A stretch of 34,417 nt of DNA from Xenorhabdus khoisanae. Its GTDB lineage: Bacteria; Pseudomonadota; Gammaproteobacteria; Enterobacterales; Enterobacteriaceae. The notes below the pieces were generated by a model that did no database searches, was not told where the DNA came from, and was given only the letters and a program-made list of their open reading frames with translations. Positions 21,855 through 31,768 of this stretch are shown one piece after another. Made by a program: the position numbers and the translations under genes. Every line of letters begins with the position of its first letter. The stretch's first letter is position 1. The stretch is from contig NZ_LFCV01000061.1 of the NCBI RefSeq assembly GCF_001037465.1, forward strand, positions 1-34,417, given 5' to 3'.

Positions 21855-21876
21855 AGGGGGCCATAACAGGCCCCCT
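21855..21876 (-). terminator. GC-rich hairpin between rpsB and tsf (likely attenuator)
   Basis: AGGGGGCC and GGCCCCCT form a perfect 8-bp stem around a six-base loop. On the minus strand only TTTAC follows, so termination would be partial. Partial termination between rpsB and tsf fits the need for more S2 transcript than full-length message, but that is inference. Confidence 0.6.
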
Positions 21877-21931
21877 AACCAATATATTTCAATACCTGGT
21901 CAATAAGGGCTCAAGAATTGAGCATGCCTTA

Positions 21932-22666
<735 letters not shown>

Positions 22667-22680
22667 CTATAAAGTGAATT

Positions 22681-22786
22681 GGGGTTATGCCTCCACAGAT
22701 CCCATGACACCGACTCTTTGACTGCGGGTGATTCATATCAATGAATTAACCACATTAGAGCACCCCGGTGTATGTGACGATCTGTG
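22681..22786 (-). promoter_or_regulatory. S2-binding autoregulatory leader of rpsB (t44/tff-like element)
   Basis: On the minus strand CACAGATC (complement of 22779-22786) pairs with GATCTGTG (complement of 22694-22701) as the closing stem. Inside lies CCGGGGTG. Its GGGG (22766-22763) can pair with the CCCC at 22684-22681, giving a pseudoknot close to the start codon. The 3' part, GATCTGTGGAGGCATAACCCC without its first base, is nearly the same as the E. coli rpsB leader, once described as the small RNA tff/t44. S2 bound here is known to repress rpsB-tsf. Confidence 0.8.
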
Positions 22787-22870
22787 TGTGTTATTTACAC
22801 ATAATGAGTTTATTTAGTATCCCTGCGAATTGCATCACGTCAGAAACAATTACACAGAATACCGGCGCGC

Positions 22871-22900
22871 TTTATACCACAAACCGCCACCATACTCCAA
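22871..22900 (-). promoter_or_regulatory. rpsB promoter with a stringent-type GC discriminator
   Basis: On the minus strand the -10 is TATAAA (22876-22871). An 18-bp spacer lies upstream, then TTGGAG (22900-22895) as a weak -35. The -10 is followed at once by GCGCGCC, a GC-rich discriminator typical of promoters shut by ppGpp/DksA. The start would be near 22863, giving a leader of about 205 nt. Confidence 0.7.
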
Positions 22901-23039
22901 CATTTGTTATCGCTTTCTGGTAGTCTGTCAGCCAACAGTTATTGGCAGACATTCGGTGGGCTGATACCATTACTGACAATATTTTTCCTTAGTTAATATC
23001 AAGTGGTCGGCGATTTTCCGACTTAAATGGACCCATTTC

Positions 23040-23837
23040 ATGGCTATCTCTATCAAAACAGAAGAAGACATTCAGAAGATGCGTGTTGCCGGACGTCTGG
23101 CAGCCGAAGTTCTGGAAATGATTGAGCCTTATATCAAGGCAGGTGTTACCACAGGTGAACTTGATCGTATTTGTCACGAACACATCACCGAGAAGCAACA
23201 AGCTATCTCAGCTTGTCTGGGCTATCACGGTTTTCCTAAATCCGTGTGCATCTCCGTCAATGACGTGATTTGTCATGGCATTCCGAGTGATGACAAGGCG
23301 CTGAAAGAAGGTGATATCGTCAATATTGATGTGACTGTTATCAAAGAAGAGTTCCACGGTGATACTTCCAAAATGTTCATCGTTGGTAAACCCACCATTC
23401 AAGGTGAACGTCTGTGCCGCGTGACACAGGAAAGCCTGTATCTTGCCCTGAAAATGGTTAAGCCGGGTATTCGCCTGCGTAGCATCGGTAAAGCAATTCA
23501 GCAGTTTGTGGAAAGCCATGATTACTCTGTTGTCCGCGAATACTGCGGCCACGGTATCGGTAGGGTCTTTCACGAAGAACCTCACGTTCTGCATTATGAT
23601 GCCGATGATGGTGGCGTCGTCCTGCAAAAAGGCATGGCATTCACCATTGAACCGATGGTAAATGCAGGTGATTTCCGTATCCGCACCATGAAAGATGGCT
23701 GGACAGTGAAGACTAAAGATCGTGGCTGGTCTGCACAGTATGAGCATACGATTGTCGTTACCGACAACGGCTGTGAAATCATGACATGGCGTAAAGAAGA
23801 AGAGTCCCATATTTCTGCGATACTGGTGAACGCATAA
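23040..23837 (+). CDS. map: Methionine aminopeptidase type I
   Basis: MAP removes the initiator Met from new proteins with a small second residue. The 265-aa pita-bread fold enzyme keeps E. coli numbering. The metal ligands D97 and D108 are in NIDVTVIKEEFHGD. The others lie in GHGIGRVFHEEPHV (His), TIEPMV (Glu) and the C-terminal EHTIVV (Glu). It is divergent from rpsB and upstream of glnD on the same strand. Confidence 0.99.
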   Translation: MAISIKTEEDIQKMRVAGRLAAEVLEMIEPYIKAGVTTGELDRICHEHITEKQQAISACLGYHGFPKSVCISVNDVICHGIPSDDKALKEGDIVNIDVTVIKEEFHGDTSKMFIVGKPTIQGERLCRVTQESLYLALKMVKPGIRLRSIGKAIQQFVESHDYSVVREYCGHGIGRVFHEEPHVLHYDADDGGVVLQKGMAFTIEPMVNAGDFRIRTMKDGWTVKTKDRGWSAQYEHTIVVTDNGCEIMTWRKEEESHISAILVNA

Positions 23838-23876
23838 ACGCCTATTTGATATAAGACAATTATCACCCTAATTAAT

Positions 23877-23905
23877 GAAGCTCCTGCTCACTCGGCAGGG
23901 ACTTC
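23877..23905 (+). terminator. Hairpin after map
   Basis: GAAG-TCCTGC and GCAGGGA-CTTC form an 11-bp stem with one mismatch and a seven-base loop, 40 bp after map. The tail ATTCTCTGG is poor in T, so it may be a weak terminator or only a structured 3' end. Confidence 0.45.
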
Positions 23906-24004
23906 ATTCTCTGGCAATAATCCCTGTTCATCTCACGCGTTTCTCAGTAATCTGGTCATTATGGTTTGTTTCCTCATGAGCTTCCTCACCATAGGTTTCC
24001 GCAT

Positions 24005-26659
24005 ATGCCAGCCGATATTTCCTTAGCACAAGCGCTCATTCCGCCCCTGTCTCCAGTGGAGTTTTCCCACAGCGACCTTCAACTTTCTGCCCTGAAACAA
24101 CATATTGATGAATTTCAGCTATGGCTTGAACAGGCATTTAAGGCGGGCATTTCGCCGAACGCACTGATTTATGCTCGCAGTGACTATATTGATCAACTTT
24201 TAAAACAATTATGGCAGGAACAGGGGTTTGACCAGATAGCCTCCCTTTCTCTGATTGCAGTAGGTGGTTACGGTCGCCGCGAGTTGCACCCTCTTTCCGA
24301 TATTGATCTACTGATTCTCAGTGAGTCTCCATTGAGTGAAGAACAATCCGCTCGTATCGGAAAATTTATTACTCTACTCTGGGATATCCGTCTGGCAGTG
24401 GGCCACAGTGTCAGAACGTTCGAAGAGTGTAAACAACAAGGGCTTTCCGATCTGACTATTGCCACAAACCTCATTGAAGCCCGTTTAATTGATGGAGACT
24501 TACCTCTATTTCTACGCTTGCAGAAATATATTTTCAGTGATGATTTCTGGCCATCAGCCCGATTTTTCTCGGCTAAGCTCTCTGAGCAACAAGAACGTCA
24601 TCAGCGTTATCACAGCACCAGTTACAATCTGGAACCCGATATCAAAAGTAGTCCGGGTGGATTACGCGATATTCACACGTTACTTTGGGTTGCTCATCGC
24701 CATTTTGGCGCAAAATCGCTAGATGAAATGGTTGGTTTTGGCTTTCTGACCCAGGAAGAGCGCAACGAATTGAACGAATGCCAAAATTTTCTCTGGCGTA
24801 TCCGTTTTGCGCTTCATTTGGTCGTTACCCGCTATGATAATCGACTCTTGTTTGAACGTCAGGTCAGCGTCGCCCAATTGCTGGGCTATGAAGGTGAACG
24901 CAATCAGCCTGTCGAACGGATGATGAAAGATTTCTATCGCATGACCCGTCGTGTCAGTGAACTGAATAACATGCTGCTGCAACTGTTTGATGAGGCCATT
25001 CTGACATTGCAACCCAATGAAAAACCGCGTCCCTTGAATGCTGAGTTTCAGTTACGAGGAAACCTTATCGATTTAATCGATGAAACACTGTTTAGCCGTG
25101 ATCCCACATCAATTTTGAAAATGTTTTATCACATGGCTGAACATCGTGAAATCAAAGGCATCTATTCCACAACACTGCGCCAGCTTCGCTATGCCCGTAG
25201 AAATCTGACAACTCCCTTGTGTGATTTGTCCGAAGCACGAAAGATTTTCATGGATATTCTACGCCATCCCCGTGCAGTCGGAAGTGCTCTGCTCCCGATG
25301 CACCACCATAGCGTATTAGGCGCTTACATGCCGCATTGGAGCAACATTGTCGGCCAGATGCAATTTGACCTTTTTCATGCGTATACGGTTGACGAACATA
25401 CCATTCGGGTACTGCAAAAACTGGAAAGCTTTGCTGATGAAAACAACCGCGTGATCCACCCCCTATGTGTCGAGCTTTACCCACGCCTTCTTCAGCCAGA
25501 ACTATTGCGGCTGGCGGCTTTTTTCCACGATATTGCCAAAGGGCGCAATGGCGACCATTCTGAACTTGGAGCCAAAGATGCTTATTTATTCGCACAACAG
25601 CATGGCCTGACAAACCGCGAAGCAGAATTAGTGGAATGGCTGGTTCGCGACCATTTGCTGATGTCAGTCACTGCTCAACGGCGGGATATTCAAGATCCTG
25701 AGGTTATCCAGCAATTTGCCAGTGTGGTCAAAAATCAAAATCGCTTAAATCATTTGGTCTGCCTGACCGTTGCTGATATCTGCGCGACTAATGCCAAACT
25801 TTGGAATAGTTGGAAGCAAAGCCTGATACGTGAACTCTATTTCGCCACTGAAGCCCAATTGCGCCAAGGCATTCAGAATATCCCTGATTTACGGGAACGT
25901 GTCCGTAACAACCGATTACAGGCATTAGCTCTGCTGCGGCAAGAAAATATTGACGAAGAACGATTACATTATATTTGGGGCCGCTGTCATGCCGATTATT
26001 TTTTACGTCATAGTCCCGATCAATTAGCCTGGCATGCCAGCCATCTCATCCATCCTTTCTCTGCAGAACCAATGGTTTTGATCAGCACCGCTTTTTCTCA
26101 TGGCGGCACTGAAATTTTTATTTGGTGTCAAGACAGGCCTTCTCTTTTCGCTGCTGTTGTCGGGGAATTGGACCGACGCAATTTAAGTGTTCATGATGCC
26201 CAAATCTTCACTAATCGTGATGGGATGGCGATGGATACATTTGTCGTTTTGGAACCTAGCGGTCATCCATTGGCTCTTGATCGCCACGAACCTATCCGTC
26301 GAGCCTTACTGAAAGTCGTGAATGATCCTCATCCTAAAGTACCAAAGGCGCGTAATCTGCCTTCTAAATTACGTCATTTCAATGTGCCAACCAAAGTGAG
26401 TTTTTTGCCAACAAAAAATATTCGTCGCTCCTATATGGAATTAATTGCGTTAGATCAGCCCGGATTATTGGCACGGGTAGGCAATATTTTCGCTGAATTG
26501 GGTGTTTCCTTACATGGTGCGCGCATTACCACTATTGGCGAACGCGTTGAAGATTTTTTTGTACTGGCAGATAAAGATCAAAATGCCTTACATAAAAAAA
26601 TCAGGGATGAATTATCAGAAAGGTTGACAGAAGCCCTCAACACACGGGATAAACTATAG
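24005..26659 (+). CDS. glnD: Bifunctional PII uridylyltransferase/uridylyl-removing enzyme
   Basis: GlnD senses glutamine and adds or removes UMP on PII proteins (GlnB, GlnK), so it controls glutamine synthetase and NtrBC. The nucleotidyltransferase motif [17 protein letters not shown] has D99 and D101. The HD domain has [14 protein letters not shown], and two C-terminal ACT domains are present ([21 protein letters not shown] split, and [19 protein letters not shown]). I chose the ATG at 24005 with AGG nine bases upstream, giving 884 aa against 890 in E. coli. A TTG at 23966 would add 13 residues without a ribosome binding site. Confidence 0.97.
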   Translation: MPADISLAQALIPPLSPVEFSHSDLQLSALKQHIDEFQLWLEQAFKAGISPNALIYARSDYIDQLLKQLWQEQGFDQIASLSLIAVGGYGRRELHPLSDIDLLILSESPLSEEQSARIGKFITLLWDIRLAVGHSVRTFEECKQQGLSDLTIATNLIEARLIDGDLPLFLRLQKYIFSDDFWPSARFFSAKLSEQQERHQRYHSTSYNLEPDIKSSPGGLRDIHTLLWVAHRHFGAKSLDEMVGFGFLTQEERNELNECQNFLWRIRFALHLVVTRYDNRLLFERQVSVAQLLGYEGERNQPVERMMKDFYRMTRRVSELNNMLLQLFDEAILTLQPNEKPRPLNAEFQLRGNLIDLIDETLFSRDPTSILKMFYHMAEHREIKGIYSTTLRQLRYARRNLTTPLCDLSEARKIFMDILRHPRAVGSALLPMHHHSVLGAYMPHWSNIVGQMQFDLFHAYTVDEHTIRVLQKLESFADENNRVIHPLCVELYPRLLQPELLRLAAFFHDIAKGRNGDHSELGAKDAYLFAQQHGLTNREAELVEWLVRDHLLMSVTAQRRDIQDPEVIQQFASVVKNQNRLNHLVCLTVADICATNAKLWNSWKQSLIRELYFATEAQLRQGIQNIPDLRERVRNNRLQALALLRQENIDEERLHYIWGRCHADYFLRHSPDQLAWHASHLIHPFSAEPMVLISTAFSHGGTEIFIWCQDRPSLFAAVVGELDRRNLSVHDAQIFTNRDGMAMDTFVVLEPSGHPLALDRHEPIRRALLKVVNDPHPKVPKARNLPSKLRHFNVPTKVSFLPTKNIRRSYMELIALDQPGLLARVGNIFAELGVSLHGARITTIGERVEDFFVLADKDQNALHKKIRDELSERLTEALNTRDKL

Positions 26660-26696
26660 CAAAATTCTCTTAACAGAAATTAGGAACCGCATAATT

Positions 26697-27521
26697 ATGC
26701 AGCAATTACAAGCTACTATCGAAAGTGCGTTTGAAAATCGCGTAAACATCACACCCGTCACCGTTGATGGAACGACTCGTGATGCTATTAATCAAGTCAT
26801 CCAGATGCTCGATAACGGCAAACTGCGCGTCGCTGAAAAGATCGATGGGCAATGGGTAACTCACCAATGGCTGAAAAAAGCCGTGTTGCTTTCCTTCCGT
26901 ATTAATGACAACCAAGTTATGGAAGGTGCTGAAAGCCGCTATTTCGACAAAGTACCCATGAAATTTGCTGATTATGATCAGGCTCGTTTCGAAAAAGAAG
27001 GATTCCGCGTCGTACCTCCTGCGGCTGTCCGTCAGGGTGCGTATATCGCCCGTAATACTGTGTTAATGCCATCTTACGTCAACCTTGGTGCTTATGTGGA
27101 TGAAGGCACGATGGTAGACACTTGGGCAACTGTCGGTTCTTGTGCCCAAATCGGCAAAAATGTTCATTTATCTGGCGGCGTTGGTATTGGTGGTGTTCTG
27201 GAACCATTACAAGCCAATCCGACCATCATTGAAGATAACTGCTTTATCGGTGCCCGCTCTGAAATCGTAGAAGGCGTTATCGTGGAAGAAGGCTCTGTGA
27301 TCTCAATGGGTGTCTACATCGGCCAGAGCACTAAGATCTATGATCGCGAAACCGGCGAAATTCATTATGGCCGCGTACCAGCAGGTTCTGTTGTAGTCTC
27401 CGGTAATTTGCCTTCAAAAGACGGCAGTTACAGCCTGTACTGCGCCGTTATCGTGAAAAAGGTTGATGCCAAAACGCGTGGCAAAGTGGGTATTAATGAA
27501 TTGCTGAGAAATATTGACTAA
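26697..27521 (+). CDS. dapD: 2,3,4,5-tetrahydropyridine-2,6-dicarboxylate N-succinyltransferase
   Basis: DapD uses succinyl-CoA to succinylate tetrahydrodipicolinate, a committed step of the succinylase route to diaminopimelate and lysine. The 274-aa length is exact. The N-terminal alpha domain ([15 protein letters not shown]) is followed by a left-handed beta-helix of hexapeptide repeats ([35 protein letters not shown]). It starts 37 bp after glnD, so the two are probably cotranscribed. TAGGAA provides the ribosome binding site. Confidence 0.99.
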   Translation: MQQLQATIESAFENRVNITPVTVDGTTRDAINQVIQMLDNGKLRVAEKIDGQWVTHQWLKKAVLLSFRINDNQVMEGAESRYFDKVPMKFADYDQARFEKEGFRVVPPAAVRQGAYIARNTVLMPSYVNLGAYVDEGTMVDTWATVGSCAQIGKNVHLSGGVGIGGVLEPLQANPTIIEDNCFIGARSEIVEGVIVEEGSVISMGVYIGQSTKIYDRETGEIHYGRVPAGSVVVSGNLPSKDGSYSLYCAVIVKKVDAKTRGKVGINELLRNID

Positions 27522-27567
27522 CAGTCATAATTTCTCTGCTTCATAAGTAAGTTAAAATCATTATTGC

Positions 27568-27595
27568 GCGGCTACATGTCTATGTAGCCGCTTTA
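27568..27595 (+). terminator. Rho-independent terminator after dapD
   Basis: GCGGCTACAT and ATGTAGCCGC pair perfectly over 10 bp around the loop GTCT, followed by TTTATT. It lies 46 bp past the dapD stop and ends the plus-strand map/glnD/dapD unit before the convergent gene at 27651. Confidence 0.9.
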
Positions 27596-27650
27596 TTGAG
27601 GACGCAGAATAAACTATCATTACGTACAGAGGTGACTTGTCTAAGCAACC

Positions 27651-28286
27651 CTATTCAATAGGTAACTCATTTTTAGAAATGATTGCCAACCTATTCTGAT
27701 GATGTTCAGGATCTCCCCACAACCATACTTCTTGATGGCTAACATCATCCTGAGTCAGGATCTTGCGCAATTCACAAGTAATCATGTCATAAGCATAGAC
27801 GTGCATATCGTATGTTAACGCGTCATACATCCGATCCTGCCAAAAAGCCATACCATCCGTGGTCTGGTTCATATCCGATACAATCACGTTGTACCGTTCA
27901 ATTAAATAATCAAAAAACACTTTGCCAGCTAAGTCGCGTAGAACTGCCCGATGCTGAGGTGTCCTAATACGCCAAACAAGAATTTGTGTTACAGGGCGGC
28001 AATTTAATACAACATCTGGCTGTATAACCACTCGGTTATAATAAGCAACCTCTTTTGATATATCGTTAATCAAAGCCAACTCGAAATGAGACTGACGAAT
28101 CCAGTCATTCAACCGCCCATCAACACGAACCATACGATAGCCCGGAGAAAGTGATAATCCTTTAATTTCATTTGTGATATCTGTCCCATCCATTAATGAG
28201 ATATAGAGGTCGTGATTATCTGAACCTTCGTTCAAAGGAGCAAAAACTTCATTAATCTTTGCAGGATCTACCAATCTTTTTGGCAT
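27651..28286 (-). CDS. Unrecognised 211-aa protein, possibly phage-derived
   Basis: I cannot assign a family. The protein is soluble, with no signal peptide or membrane helix. Its middle reads as alternating strands (FELALINDISKEVAYYNRVV). It is followed by YNVIVSDMNQTTDGMAFWQD and then MHVYAYD. That SD-x-x-QT-x-x-G-x-x-FW layout reminds me of small phage or prophage proteins with a possible acetyltransferase-like fold; this is an impression, not evidence of function. I chose the ATG at 28286, preceded by GGGGGGAG three bases away. The ATG at 28310 would add eight residues but has no ribosome binding site. The gene is convergent with dapD and divergent from yaeH, so it stands alone. It is a full-length reading frame with normal codon use. 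Confidence 0.75.
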   Translation of the reverse strand: MPKRLVDPAKINEVFAPLNEGSDNHDLYISLMDGTDITNEIKGLSLSPGYRMVRVDGRLNDWIRQSHFELALINDISKEVAYYNRVVIQPDVVLNCRPVTQILVWRIRTPQHRAVLRDLAGKVFFDYLIERYNVIVSDMNQTTDGMAFWQDRMYDALTYDMHVYAYDMITCELRKILTQDDVSHQEVWLWGDPEHHQNRLAIISKNELPIE

Positions 28287-28522
28287 GTACTCCCCCCACT
28301 TAACGGACATAAAATGAATAACACAGTTATCAAATTGATGAATATTTCTTCATGCGATATTAGTTTGATTGAATCTTAAGTTCAATAAGAAAACCTGTTA
28401 CTTTATTGTTCCATTTTTTTTGTTAGCCATTAACCGATTGACTTTTAACAATGACGAAATGGATAATAAATCCACTATTTTTTTGCCTTTTCCATTTCAT
28501 TTAGGTGACTAGGTGACGCGCT

Positions 28523-28909
28523 ATGTACGATAATTTGAAAAGTTTGGGGATCACGCATCCTGAAGATATTGATCGCTATAGCCTCCGTCAGGAAGCTAAC
28601 AACGACATTCTGAAGATTTATTTCCGCAAGGACAAAGGCGAGTTCTTCGCCAAGAGCGTTAAATTTAAGTACCCACGCCAGTTGAAAACCATCTCTGACG
28701 AGAATTCCGGCCAAGGTTACAAAGAAGTCAAAGAGATCAACACCAACCTGCGTTATGTGATCGAAGAGCTGGATCAAATTTGCAGACGTGACCAGATCGA
28801 AGTGGATTTGAAACACAAAATTCTCGACGACTTACGTCATCTTGAGCATGTGGTTGCCAATAAGATTGCAGAAATCGAAGCAGATTTGGAAAAGCTGACC
28901 CGTAAGTAA
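28523..28909 (+). CDS. yaeH: UPF0325/DUF3461 family protein YaeH
   Basis: A conserved 128-aa cytoplasmic protein of unknown function found across enterobacteria. The N-terminal [20 protein letters not shown] and the basic [20 protein letters not shown] stretch are characteristic. The C-terminal third is a charged helix, probably coiled coil ([20 protein letters not shown]). It sits near dapD in E. coli too, so the left part of this neighbourhood is ancestral. AGGTGA lies nine bases before the ATG. Confidence 0.93.
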   Translation: MYDNLKSLGITHPEDIDRYSLRQEANNDILKIYFRKDKGEFFAKSVKFKYPRQLKTISDENSGQGYKEVKEINTNLRYVIEELDQICRRDQIEVDLKHKILDDLRHLEHVVANKIAEIEADLEKLTRK

Positions 28910-28920
28910 CACGTCAGCAA

Positions 28921-28997
28921 TGTCACAACACCGCTTATCCTCCTGCGTTTCAAGCTCTTGGTATTTTAAACAGGGTAAAGGTATAAGCGGTGTGACA
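28921..28997. repeat. 77-bp inverted repeat at the yaeH/yqcA junction
   Basis: The left arm TGTCACAACACCGCTTAT (28921-28938) and right arm ATAAGCGGTGTGACA (28983-28997) are inverted copies, apart from a three-base ACA bulge on the left. A 44-bp centre separates them. It fills the space between convergent yaeH and yqcA. It could be a two-way terminator with a long loop, or the ends of a small degenerate mobile repeat. Confidence 0.75.
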
Positions 28998-29007
28998 AAG
29001 TACTTTC

Positions 29008-29454
29008 CTACAGCAAAGTTCCCCACTCCTCAATCCAGTTCAGGGCGAAGACTTCAGGTTCAACTACCTCAATAGCATCAATCAGCAGTATATCCCCGAT
29101 TCGTTTGGCTCCCTGCTCCTGTAACAATTTATCAAAGGTACGACCACCTCCGCAGAAAGTGTCGTAACTACTGTCACCCAGCGCAATTACGCCATAACGC
29201 AAATCAGGCTGATAGCCCAACTTATCATTCAACTCTACATAAAGCGGCTGGATATTATCAGGCAGATCGCCTTGCCCCGTCGTCGAAGTGACAACTAAAA
29301 CAATTTGTTGCAGATACTCTCGCCATTGCTCTAAGGTTGCATCTTCAAAGATCTCAACCTCATGCCCTTGCTGCCTGAGGATCTGCTGTGCTTCTTCCGC
29401 AACGGCCAACGCATTGCCATAAACTGTACCAACGAAAATACCAATCTTTGCCAT
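29008..29454 (-). CDS. yqcA: Flavodoxin-like protein YqcA (MioC family)
   Basis: A 148-aa short-chain flavodoxin expected to bind FMN. It starts [21 protein letters not shown], the phosphate-binding loop of flavodoxins. The segments [14 protein letters not shown] and [18 protein letters not shown] form the rest of the FMN pocket. The C-terminal EEWGTLL matches E. coli YqcA. The ATG at 29454 is chosen on the conserved start; an upstream in-frame start would add 13 non-conserved residues. It follows truC by 35 bp, as in E. coli. Its redox partner is not known. Confidence 0.95.
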   Translation of the reverse strand: MAKIGIFVGTVYGNALAVAEEAQQILRQQGHEVEIFEDATLEQWREYLQQIVLVVTSTTGQGDLPDNIQPLYVELNDKLGYQPDLRYGVIALGDSSYDTFCGGGRTFDKLLQEQGAKRIGDILLIDAIEVVEPEVFALNWIEEWGTLL

Positions 29455-29489
29455 AAATATTGATCTCTTTAATCGGTTTGATACTACGT

Positions 29490-30242
29490 TCATTCATGAG
29501 TAGTTAAACATGCCAAATCAGGCACAATACCCTGCCAGCCAAATTGTTCAAGCAAATGCTGCCACGACTGATCCCACCGGGCGGTTAAAAGAAGCTCTTC
29601 TCCTGTCACGGGATGCTTGAGCCGAAGGTGGCTGGCATGCAGCATTAATCTGCCAATCTGATAATGTTTAGCAACTCCTCGATTTTGCCGCAAATCGCCG
29701 TGCGTGCTATCCCCGATGATGGGGTGCCGGATATGTGCCATATGACGCCGCAATTGATGCTTACGACCTGTTTTGGGCATCAGCTCCAACAGGCTGAAAC
29801 GTGATGTCGGGTAACGTCCTATTTCAACCGGACACTCAACTTTTGCCAATGAACGGTAATGTGTAATTGCTGACTGCGCTTCCCGGTCTGTATCAGCAAA
29901 TTTATCCGCAATTTTATCCAACTGTTCCATTAAGGCGTAGTCGATAATATCATCACCTTCAACATAACCTCGCACAACAGCATGATACGTTTTTTGTATC
30001 TCGTGGAATTCAAATTGTTGTGCAAGTGTTCTGGCTACTTCACTTGAAAGCGCCATTAATAAGACACCAGATGTCGGCCTGTCCAAACGGTGGACAGGAA
30101 AAACATGCTGCCCTATTTGATCGCGCAGCGTCTGCATCACAAAAACAGTTTCATGGCGCGCCAACCAACTGCGATGGACTAACCAACCCGCGGGCTTATT
30201 AACCGCAACAATATGTTCATCCTGATAAATAATATCCAGCAT
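29490..30242 (-). CDS. truC: tRNA pseudouridine(65) synthase TruC
   Basis: TruC makes pseudouridine at position 65 of several tRNAs. The RluA-type catalytic motif [15 protein letters not shown] carries the nucleophile Asp, and the second core segment is [19 protein letters not shown] chose the ATG at 30242, giving 250 aa and the conserved start [20 protein letters not shown]. Translation from further upstream would read through the yqcC end. The ATG lies one base after the yqcC stop, so the pair is likely coupled. Confidence 0.96.
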   Translation of the reverse strand: MLDIIYQDEHIVAVNKPAGWLVHRSWLARHETVFVMQTLRDQIGQHVFPVHRLDRPTSGVLLMALSSEVARTLAQQFEFHEIQKTYHAVVRGYVEGDDIIDYALMEQLDKIADKFADTDREAQSAITHYRSLAKVECPVEIGRYPTSRFSLLELMPKTGRKHQLRRHMAHIRHPIIGDSTHGDLRQNRGVAKHYQIGRLMLHASHLRLKHPVTGEELLLTARWDQSWQHLLEQFGWQGIVPDLACLTTHE

Positions 30243-30243
30243 A

Positions 30244-30570
30244 TCAAGTGTCCTGCGTAAACAGGCTGTCCAATGCCCGTAAGTGTTCAAGCAAAGGTAA
30301 ATAACGTTCTGTCTCTTCTTTATAAACTTCCTCAAAATACGGAGCGACAGAAAATGCCGTCGGCAAGTTGGCTTTTTGTTCTATTAAAGCGCGCATTCTT
30401 GGAATTAATACCCATTGTAGCCACTCTTCCGCTGACATCGTATCAATGGAAAAAGGCTCGGTGCTTTCAAAAGATTCTGGTTTAGGAGGATAATCTTGCC
30501 ATAAGCCTACCGCTTTCATGGTGACTTCAATTGACTGTAATTTATTTAGAATTTGTTTCTCGATACTCAT
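30244..30570 (-). CDS. yqcC: YqcC family protein (DUF446)
   Basis: A small conserved protein (108 aa) of unknown function. The family core is FSIDTMSAEEWLQWVLIPRM, followed by FSVAPYFEE. A four-helix fold is expected. I took the ATG at 30570 (MSIEKQILNKL); an in-frame TTG at 30609 would add 13 residues. It comes first in the yqcC-truC-yqcA unit, directly downstream of csrB, as in E. coli. Confidence 0.93.
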   Translation of the reverse strand: MSIEKQILNKLQSIEVTMKAVGLWQDYPPKPESFESTEPFSIDTMSAEEWLQWVLIPRMRALIEQKANLPTAFSVAPYFEEVYKEETERYLPLLEHLRALDSLFTQDT

Positions 30571-30726
30571 GATTTTTCGTCTGATACTTAGCTGTGGCTC
30601 AGATGACAAAAGCTGTCACCACGTCATTGGAACGTAAGAGTATCATTGATACGATTTCAGCGGAAAACTTGCGATAAGATAAAATGAAACAATCACTGCC
30701 TCTTAAAGAGGTGGTTTAAGGATGAT

Positions 30727-30758
30727 AAAAAAAGAGGAGAGATAAAATCCCTCCTCTT
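30727..30758 (-). terminator. Terminator of csrB
   Basis: On the minus strand AAGAGGAG (30758-30751) pairs with CTCCTCTT (30739-30732) around an 11-base loop, and a run of seven T closes it. The stem itself carries GGA. The equivalent in E. coli csrB is also a strong hairpin with a T-run. Confidence 0.9.
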
Positions 30759-30993
30759 AATTTATCTGTCATAGCAATCCTGCTAAATAAATCGCTTCCT
30801 GCTCATTCCCTGACAAAAATACATCCTTGTCTGTCATCCTTTACTCAATCGTTGTACTGCTCAATTATTATACTGATAGTATCTGGCGATAATGGCATTT
30901 GGCGCTCCTGCCCTTACCTTTCCTTCCCTGAACCATCTTCCCGATGGATTTATTCCCTGGTTATTGTTTTGCTGTGATTCCTTACGGAACAGT
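30727..30993 (-). ncRNA. csrB: CsrB-family small RNA (antagonist of CsrA)
   Basis: The interval between syd and yqcC is where E. coli csrB lies. Read on the minus strand it holds 13 GGA triplets in about 267 nt, several as AGGGA or AGGAT in hairpin loops. Clear examples are CCATC-GGGAA-GATGG (30947-30933), TAGCA-GGAT-TGCTA (30785-30772) and GC-AGGAA-GC. Such loops bind CsrA dimers and draw CsrA away from target mRNAs, so the RNA governs carbon storage, motility and virulence switching. It ends in a strong terminator. The 5' end near 30993 is inferred from a weak -10 (TAGATT, 31004-30999), so it may be off by tens of bases. At about 270 nt it is shorter than the 369-nt E. coli RNA. Confidence 0.88.
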
Positions 30994-31160
30994 AAAAGAA
31001 TCTATGATTTGGGAGGTTGGAACAAGCGACTGAACAGGAACAGTCAGTGATATGATAAAAAGGATACTGCGGTCACATCCTGTATGATATTGATATAAAA
31101 TAGAAATAATTTCACGCACTAACATTCACATTATGATTAAAAGAAATATCTCACGCACCA

Positions 31161-31178
31161 TGTGAGATATCTCTTACA
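31161..31178. promoter_or_regulatory. UvrY/GacA-type palindrome upstream of csrB
   Basis: TGTGAGATATCTCTTACA differs at one base from the E. coli csrB upstream site TGTGAGAGATCTCTTACA, bound by the response regulator UvrY (GacA/SirA) of the BarA-UvrY system. It lies about 170-180 bp upstream of the inferred csrB start and 24 bp past the syd stop. That position also fits E. coli. Confidence 0.85.
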
Positions 31179-31201
31179 AAAGATCACACCAATATCTTCA
31201 A

Positions 31202-31768
31202 CTAACTGCACACAACAGGATTGATAACCGAGAGGAAACTTGCCAGATTTGCCGATAACATTGTCCTTTCGTTACTGCCAAACTGTTCCAGAATCACCTG
31301 ACCAGTCAGATTACATACAGAAACCAGCCCCATATCGGAATCAGTCGTGCCAATAAATACGGTTGGTGAGAGCTTTAATCGCTTCTGTGTGACAAGATGA
31401 CCAATCAGATTTTCCTGTAGCCGAATAAAATCATCTTCACTCCATACCTGAATCAAACTGAAATTTTGCCCTTCAAAACTGGCCGTCATATCACCCGCAA
31501 GCTGCGTCACATAGTAATCATGGATAGCACTTTGCAAACAGATATCCAGCGCTGTTTCTACCTTCTGGAGTTTTTCCCGGACAGAAAACGGCTGGGGAAG
31601 CCAATGCACTACACCATCTCCGGTACGTTCAATACAAGGTGAAGGTATGCCATACAGATCGCTGCTGGCTGGCGGAAAACCTGTTTTCTCTTGCCACAAT
31701 TCAACATAGCGTCGGGTGAAGTCAGAGAGTGCTTCTGTCACATTAGCTTCTGTCACATTAAAGGTCAT
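31202..31768 (-). CDS. syd: SecY-interacting protein Syd
   Basis: Syd is a small peripheral cytoplasmic-face protein that binds SecY and is thought to proofread translocon assembly. The 188-aa product has the conserved YGIPSPCI near the N terminus and the strongly conserved WSEDDFIRLQENLIGHLVTQ stretch followed by KRLKL. It differs from E. coli by a duplicated NVTEA pair at the N terminus, caused by a 15-bp tandem repeat. The start at 31768 has only a weak ribosome binding site, and the duplication means that an internal start cannot be excluded. Confidence 0.96.
   Translation of the reverse strand: MTFNVTEANVTEALSDFTRRYVELWQEKTGFPPASSDLYGIPSPCIERTGDGVVHWLPQPFSVREKLQKVETALDICLQSAIHDYYVTQLAGDMTASFEGQNFSLIQVWSEDDFIRLQENLIGHLVTQKRLKLSPTVFIGTTDSDMGLVSVCNLTGQVILEQFGSNERTMLSANLASFLSVINPVVCS
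31731..31760. repeat. 15-bp perfect tandem duplication at the syd start
   Basis: GCTTCTGTCACATTA occurs twice in a row. It keeps the frame and encodes NVTEA-NVTEA in Syd. It has the same unit length as the tilS duplication, but an unrelated sequence. Confidence 0.9.

Noticed and set aside
23208-23810. 200-codon minus-strand frame opposite map
   Set aside because: Antisense shadow of a gene whose metal ligands are all conserved on the plus strand.
30243-30335. 31-residue N-terminal extension of TruC
   Set aside because: It overlaps the yqcC coding end, is not conserved, and MLDIIYQDE at 30242 matches the family start.
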